Below are positions 61,687-64,000 of a stretch of 64,000 bases of DNA, piece by piece. The position numbers were made by a program, and so were the translations under genes. Each line of letters opens with the position of its first letter. The first letter of the stretch is position 1. This stretch comes from Actinomyces trachealis (lineage in GTDB: Bacteria; Actinomycetota; Actinomycetes; Actinomycetales; Actinomycetaceae): assembly GCF_015711475.1 (NCBI RefSeq), contig NZ_CP065027.1:806001-870000 (forward strand), read 5' to 3'. The notes beneath the pieces are model-generated. The model did not search any database, had not been told where the DNA came from, and saw only the letters and a program-made list of their open reading frames with translations.

Positions 61687-62568
61687 TCAGTCCTCAGTGG
61701 CCTCAGTGGTCTCAGTGGGCTTGCGGGCCACGAGGGCGACGGCGGTGAGCGCGCTGGCGCGTAGGCGGAACAGTCGGCGCATGCTTGTGACCCGGTCGCG
61801 TGCGCCTGGGGTGCGGGCCATGCGCAGTATGAAGCGCGCCGTCCCCACCAGCCCCTCATCCTGCACAAGTCGGCGGGGTTCGAGCAGGTGCATGGGGGCG
61901 GTGCCGCTCCACTCAACGACCAGACCGGCCTCGGTGAGCATCTGGCTCCATCCGGCCACGGTCAAGGGGCGGGCCCCGACCCTGATGGCGCGGGAGATCT
62001 CCTTGTGGGTGGCCTTGACCTCGGTGTCCGTCAGGTCCCCGCGCAGCGCCAGCTCGTGGATGGCGTAGCGCCCGCCGGGGGCGAGCAGGCGGGCGGCCTC
62101 GGCGATGATCTCGCGCTTGTGCGCGTCGGACTGCATCGTGAGCATGGCCTCGCCCACGACGAGGTCGGCGCTGGCCTCAGGCAGCCCGGTCTGGGCGGCG
62201 TCGGCGACCACGTACTGGGCCTCGGGGTGTCCGTCAAGGACGGCCGCCACCTGTTCACGGCCCTCGGGGTGGGGGTCCACACCCCGGTAGGAGGAGGGGC
62301 GGGTGGCCAGCAGTATCTCGGCGGTGCGGCCCACGCCGGGGCCCAGCTCGACCAGGTGCTGGCCGGGTGCCAGCGCGCAGGCGCCCAGCATGCGGCGGGT
62401 CAGCTCGATTCCGCCCGGTCGCAGGACCCGCTTGCCGAGCATGGCCAGGAGCCAGTGACCCTGCATGCGGGTGGCCTCGGGCGCCTGGCGGCTGCCACGC
62501 GGTGCTGGGTCGCCCGGGGCCTGGGCAGCGCCGTCGGCACTGGCGGCACCTGTTGAGCCGATCTCCAT
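61687..62568 (-). CDS. SAM-dependent methyltransferase
   Basis: A 293-residue class I methyltransferase with motif I HLVELGPGVGRTAEILLATR, the acidic YRGVDPHPEG, motif II QYVVADAAQTGLPEASADLV and motif III LLAPGGRYAIHELALRGDL. The architecture resembles small-molecule methyltransferases of the UbiE/Methyltransf_11 group; the substrate is unknown. An iron-box-like site lies 32 bases upstream, so it and the cupin are likely induced in iron starvation. Confidence 0.85.
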   Translation of the reverse strand: MEIGSTGAASADGAAQAPGDPAPRGSRQAPEATRMQGHWLLAMLGKRVLRPGGIELTRRMLGACALAPGQHLVELGPGVGRTAEILLATRPSSYRGVDPHPEGREQVAAVLDGHPEAQYVVADAAQTGLPEASADLVVGEAMLTMQSDAHKREIIAEAARLLAPGGRYAIHELALRGDLTDTEVKATHKEISRAIRVGARPLTVAGWSQMLTEAGLVVEWSGTAPMHLLEPRRLVQDEGLVGTARFILRMARTPGARDRVTSMRRLFRLRASALTAVALVARKPTETTEATED

Positions 62569-62599
62569 TGTTACTCCTCTGACCGTGAATACCCTCTGC

Positions 62600-62618
62600 T
62601 TAGGCTACCCTTACCTAC
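62600..62618 (-). promoter_or_regulatory. DtxR/IdeR iron-box-like operator
   Basis: The minus strand reads GTAGGTAAGGGTAGCCTAA, matching 15 of 19 positions of the iron-box consensus TTAGGTTAGGCTAACCTAA. It sits 32 bases before the methyltransferase start, where a DtxR/IdeR repressor would block transcription under iron sufficiency. Confidence 0.65.
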
Positions 62619-62661
62619 CGCTCCGCTTCTGTGATCCTCGTCCCCGGTGCCGGACTCGGCC

Positions 62662-62703
62662 AGACCGAATTCATCGGCTCCGATGAGGCTGACGCCGCCC
62701 CGG
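62662..62703 (+). repeat. Vestigial copy of the tig 3' end
   Basis: The stretch with GACCGAATTCATCGGCTCCG and GAGGCTGACGCCGCC closely matches the trigger factor sequence at 61112-61150 (DLTEFIGSDQADAA). Only this short block remains. It suggests that the cupin-methyltransferase pair was inserted with a duplication of the tig end, or that part of a second tig copy was lost. Confidence 0.65.
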
Positions 62704-62826
62704 CATGGGGTGGCTCGCTGCTGCGAGTTTGGCGGCCTGTGCCGCTAAACGTGCATTGACCGCTATCACCCCTGCATTTACCCTGTGAACAGGCTGTCAT
62801 ATCGCTGGCGCGTCACAAGAGGACTC

Positions 62827-63501
62827 ATGCCGCACCAAACCTTCTTCAACCTTCCCGAAGGTAAACGCTGCCGCCTCATGGGCGCGCTCAAAGCTGAGTT
62901 CGCCGCTCACCCCTACCAGCGGGCCTCCGTAGACCGGGTCGCCGCCACCGCTGGGGTCTCCAAAGGCAGTTTCTACCAGTACTTCAAGGACAAGCAGGAC
63001 GCCTACACCTACCTGCTCCAAGACGTCGTCGGGGCGCGTATCGGCCTGGCAGGCACGCCCCTGCCTGAGAACAGCCTCCAGGAAGTGCTCACCGCCCTGA
63101 TCAAGGGCAACCACGACTTCCATGAACGAGACCCCCAAGGTTGGGCCGTGCTCGCACGCTCCCTGGCTGATGACGCCCCCACCACCCTCGCCTCTGCTGA
63201 GGCCCTCCCGGCAGAATGGCGCCACTGGGCCGTAAAAGCCATTACCTCATACCAAAAGAACGGAGAGCTACGCGGCGACGTCGCCCCTGCCACCGCCGCC
63301 TGGCTGCTTGAGCGAGTACTACTAGGCATGCCTCAGCACATCATGAGCCGCTTCCAACTAGCACCTGAGGCAGCTGTTGAGAACTGCAGCGCCTTTGATC
63401 ACCCGGAGATCGCGGCGGTCACGCACGACGTCGTCGCCATGCTCACCGCGGCTCTGCTCGCTCCGGAAGCACCAGCTGACCAAGTACCTGCCCAAGACTA
63501 A
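62827..63501 (+). CDS. TetR-family transcriptional regulator
   Basis: From the ATG at 62827 the 224-residue protein has the TetR HTH: KRCRLMGALKAEFAAHPYQR, ASVDRVAATAGVSKGSFYQY and FKDKQDAYTYLLQDVVGA. The C-terminal ligand-binding half is helical without identifiable ligand (GWAVLARSLADDAPTTLA). It is divergent from the iron-box methyltransferase gene and upstream of clpP on the same strand. Its target is unknown. Confidence 0.9.
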   Translation: MPHQTFFNLPEGKRCRLMGALKAEFAAHPYQRASVDRVAATAGVSKGSFYQYFKDKQDAYTYLLQDVVGARIGLAGTPLPENSLQEVLTALIKGNHDFHERDPQGWAVLARSLADDAPTTLASAEALPAEWRHWAVKAITSYQKNGELRGDVAPATAAWLLERVLLGMPQHIMSRFQLAPEAAVENCSAFDHPEIAAVTHDVVAMLTAALLAPEAPADQVPAQD

Positions 63502-63718
63502 GACCACCGTTCCAAGCCCGGGTTAAAAGAACCTGCGTGATTCAGCACTCAGACCGAGCCCGGGCCAACGCCTCAAGGGGCTTGACCTCGAAGCGCAGTC
63601 ATAGCGACCACATAGAGCACGCCCATGCCTGGGCCGTAAGCGAAAAGACGCCCCGACGGGCATGAACGTCCCCCCGTCCGGGTTAGCGTTGGCATGCAAC
63701 GAAGACGAGAGGACTGAC

Positions 63719-64000
<282 letters not shown>

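Overview
The window is a high-GC actinobacterial chromosome segment, most likely from the Actinomycetaceae (Actinomyces/Schaalia-like). The evidence is the ftsE-ftsX-M23 peptidase-smpB-ssrA block, an actinobacterial tmRNA tag ending ALAA, an oligoribonuclease, a Rv1747-like FHA-ABC protein, tig followed by clpP, frequent GTG starts and heavy use of overlapping ATGA/GTGA gene junctions. No species name can be read from the sequence.

Layout. 1-2275: insertion-sequence debris (inverted ISL3 fragments and an IS3 element). 2276-4695: a type II restriction-modification pair of XhoI/PaeR7I type whose methyltransferase is intact and whose endonuclease is frameshifted and cut by the IS3 element. 4710-14080: one tightly coupled minus-strand operon for a lipid-linked cell-surface polysaccharide (UDP-GlcNAc 2-epimerase, WbpM/CapD-type dehydratase, WecA-type initiating transferase, two GT4 glycosyltransferases, Wzm/Wzt-type ABC exporter), headed by a CRP-like palindrome. 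14245-16433: a DUF6270 gene, a HicB-like gene, a decayed relative, a long hairpin and a MITE-like inverted repeat. 16666-28764: core genes (tRNA-His, orn, FHA-ABC transporter, tRNA-Arg, two dynamin-like GTPases, ssb, ftsEX and its hydrolase, smpB, ssrA).

28765-58130 is a mosaic accessory island beginning exactly at the 3' end of ssrA. It holds a decayed large serine recombinase, iteron-like TTGTAACGC repeats, a decayed IS3 copy, an SRPBCC gene, a phage replication/early module (HNH, sigma-like regulators, SNF2 helicase, VRR-NUC, primase with one amber codon, DUF4406, BRO/KilA antirepressor, family A polymerase, DUF2815, DUF2800) without structural genes, and an Abi_2 (HEPN) abortive-infection gene inserted antisense behind a structured leader ending in a terminator-like stem. 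Then follows one continuous plus-strand defence cluster: a three-gene ABC-ATPase system of the ABC-3C type, a coupled HTH regulator, and a type III restriction-modification pair (Mod broken by three lesions, Res open). After it come a second recombinase remnant, a 5'-truncated type I-like methylase/specificity gene coupled to an intact small serine resolvase, an ASCH gene and a decayed HipBA module.

58169-64000 returns to the core chromosome: an acidic repeat protein with a CW_7-like end, tRNA-Pro, a conserved small protein, a decayed secreted phospholipase D, trigger factor, a cupin and a methyltransferase behind a DtxR/IdeR-like iron box, a vestigial copy of the tig 3' end, a TetR regulator and the start of clpP.

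The strongest candidate for something undescribed is the 45139-52895 cluster, where an ABC three-component system, a regulator and a type III RM system are fused into one translationally coupled operon. The Abi_2 gene with its structured leader RNA is the second.
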